From positions 1 to 49,686 of the forward strand of contig JAIRYC010000062.1 in NCBI GenBank assembly GCA_031267965.1: a stretch of DNA of 49,686 nucleotides. Reading direction: 5' to 3'. The notes below the pieces were generated by a model, which ran no database searches, had not been told where the DNA came from, and was given only the letters and a program-made list of their open reading frames with translations. Below, in pieces: positions 49,490-49,686 of this stretch; within the stretch, counting starts at the first letter, position 1; each line of letters starts with the position of its first letter. This DNA is from Oscillospiraceae bacterium (GTDB taxonomy: Bacteria; Bacillota; Clostridia; Oscillospirales; Acutalibacteraceae). The position numbers and the translations under genes were made by a program.

Positions 49490-49518
49490 AGTATAGCACG
49501 TTTTGCGCAAAATGAAAA
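49490..49518 (-). promoter_or_regulatory. Probable promoter of the ABC-2 unit with palindromic spacer
   Basis: Minus strand -10 TATACT (49490-49495) with TGC extension, 17-base spacer and a poor -35 TTTTCA (49513-49518). The spacer contains the perfect palindrome TTTTGCGCAAAA (49501-49512), placed as an operator would be. Confidence 0.55.
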
Positions 49519-49630
49519 GTCTTATTCATGTTAACGAAATGTAAAATTTTATGAAATCTGCGTGAAGGAACGGTTGAATCATGGCTCCGGCTGCAGAGGT
49601 CAAAAGATGAAACACATCTCCAAAAAGTGC

Positions 49631-49659
49631 TTTACAAAGCGCATACAATCCTGTATAAT
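49631..49659 (+). promoter_or_regulatory. SigA-type promoter reading out of the window
   Basis: TTTACA (49631-49636), 17 bases, TATAAT (49654-49659), facing the right edge; the gene it serves lies beyond the window. The region 49519-49630 shows no gene. Confidence 0.65.
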
Positions 49660-49686
49660 AGACTAGAATGTTGTCTGAATCAACAA

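Noticed and set aside
49540-49590. Short minus-strand frame of 18 codons upstream of the ABC-2 unit.
   Set aside because: No ribosome site and no further support.

Overview
The window is compact, mid-GC DNA (about half G+C by eye) from the chromosome of a Gram-positive, endospore-forming Clostridia-like bacterium. The evidence is a forespore sigma factor (sigG), a GerW/YtfJ spore protein, a PolC-type replicase, an AbrB-type regulator, strong Shine-Dalgarno sites, and the Firmicute gene order pyrH-frr-uppS-cdsA-dxr-rseP-(ispG)-polC. An uncultured Oscillospirales/Eubacteriales-type gut organism would fit, but I cannot place it more finely. There is no gene-free stretch over 300 bases, and I see no tRNA, rRNA, CRISPR array, phage or insertion sequence.

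Layout. 1-5.7 kb: folate and thymidylate genes (folBK fusion, folP, thyX) around gyrB and an unknown gene; thyX and the unknown-gyrB-folP unit fire from interleaved divergent promoters. 5.7-9.1 kb: two secreted cell-wall proteins, a SpoIID-like protein whose domain order is permuted and an LRR/Ig-like/M23 protein. 9.3-14.8 kb: mnmA, an asymmetric heterodimeric ABC exporter and an AbrB-like regulator. 14.9-19.2 kb: a secreted FIVAR-like protein, pduL, a DUF1015 protein, ruvC and a pyrophosphatase-like/NUDIX protein. 19.4-23.7 kb: two cytosolic GH13 glucosidases with sigG between them. 23.7-33.5 kb: polC (without its exonuclease domain), ispG, rseP, dxr, cdsA, uppS, frr, pyrH, an almost gapless transcription unit joining MEP isoprenoid, undecaprenyl, phospholipid, translation and replication functions. 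33.6-35.3 kb: a binding-protein/VWA surface protein. 35.4-45.3 kb (+ strand): greA, lysS, a Wzm/Wzt-type ABC pair, a GH3 glycosidase, gerW, a D-Ala-D-Ala carboxypeptidase, a YhaM-like nuclease and prmA. 45.5-49.5 kb (- strand): rplI, a 44-residue peptide gene, nadD, a YdcF/SanA protein and an ABC-2 transporter.

Most novel signals: (1) a 44-residue acidic amphipathic peptide gene at 46097-46231 with a perfect consensus promoter, strong ribosome site and strong terminator; (2) a SpoIID domain with its GHGVGMSQ segment moved in front of the catalytic segment; (3) a PolC lacking the proofreading insert; (4) a dispersed palindromic GTAGGGGC repeat in four intergenic places; (5) an in-frame insertion inside the PrmA methyltransferase core. 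All calls come from reading the sequence; no database search was run.
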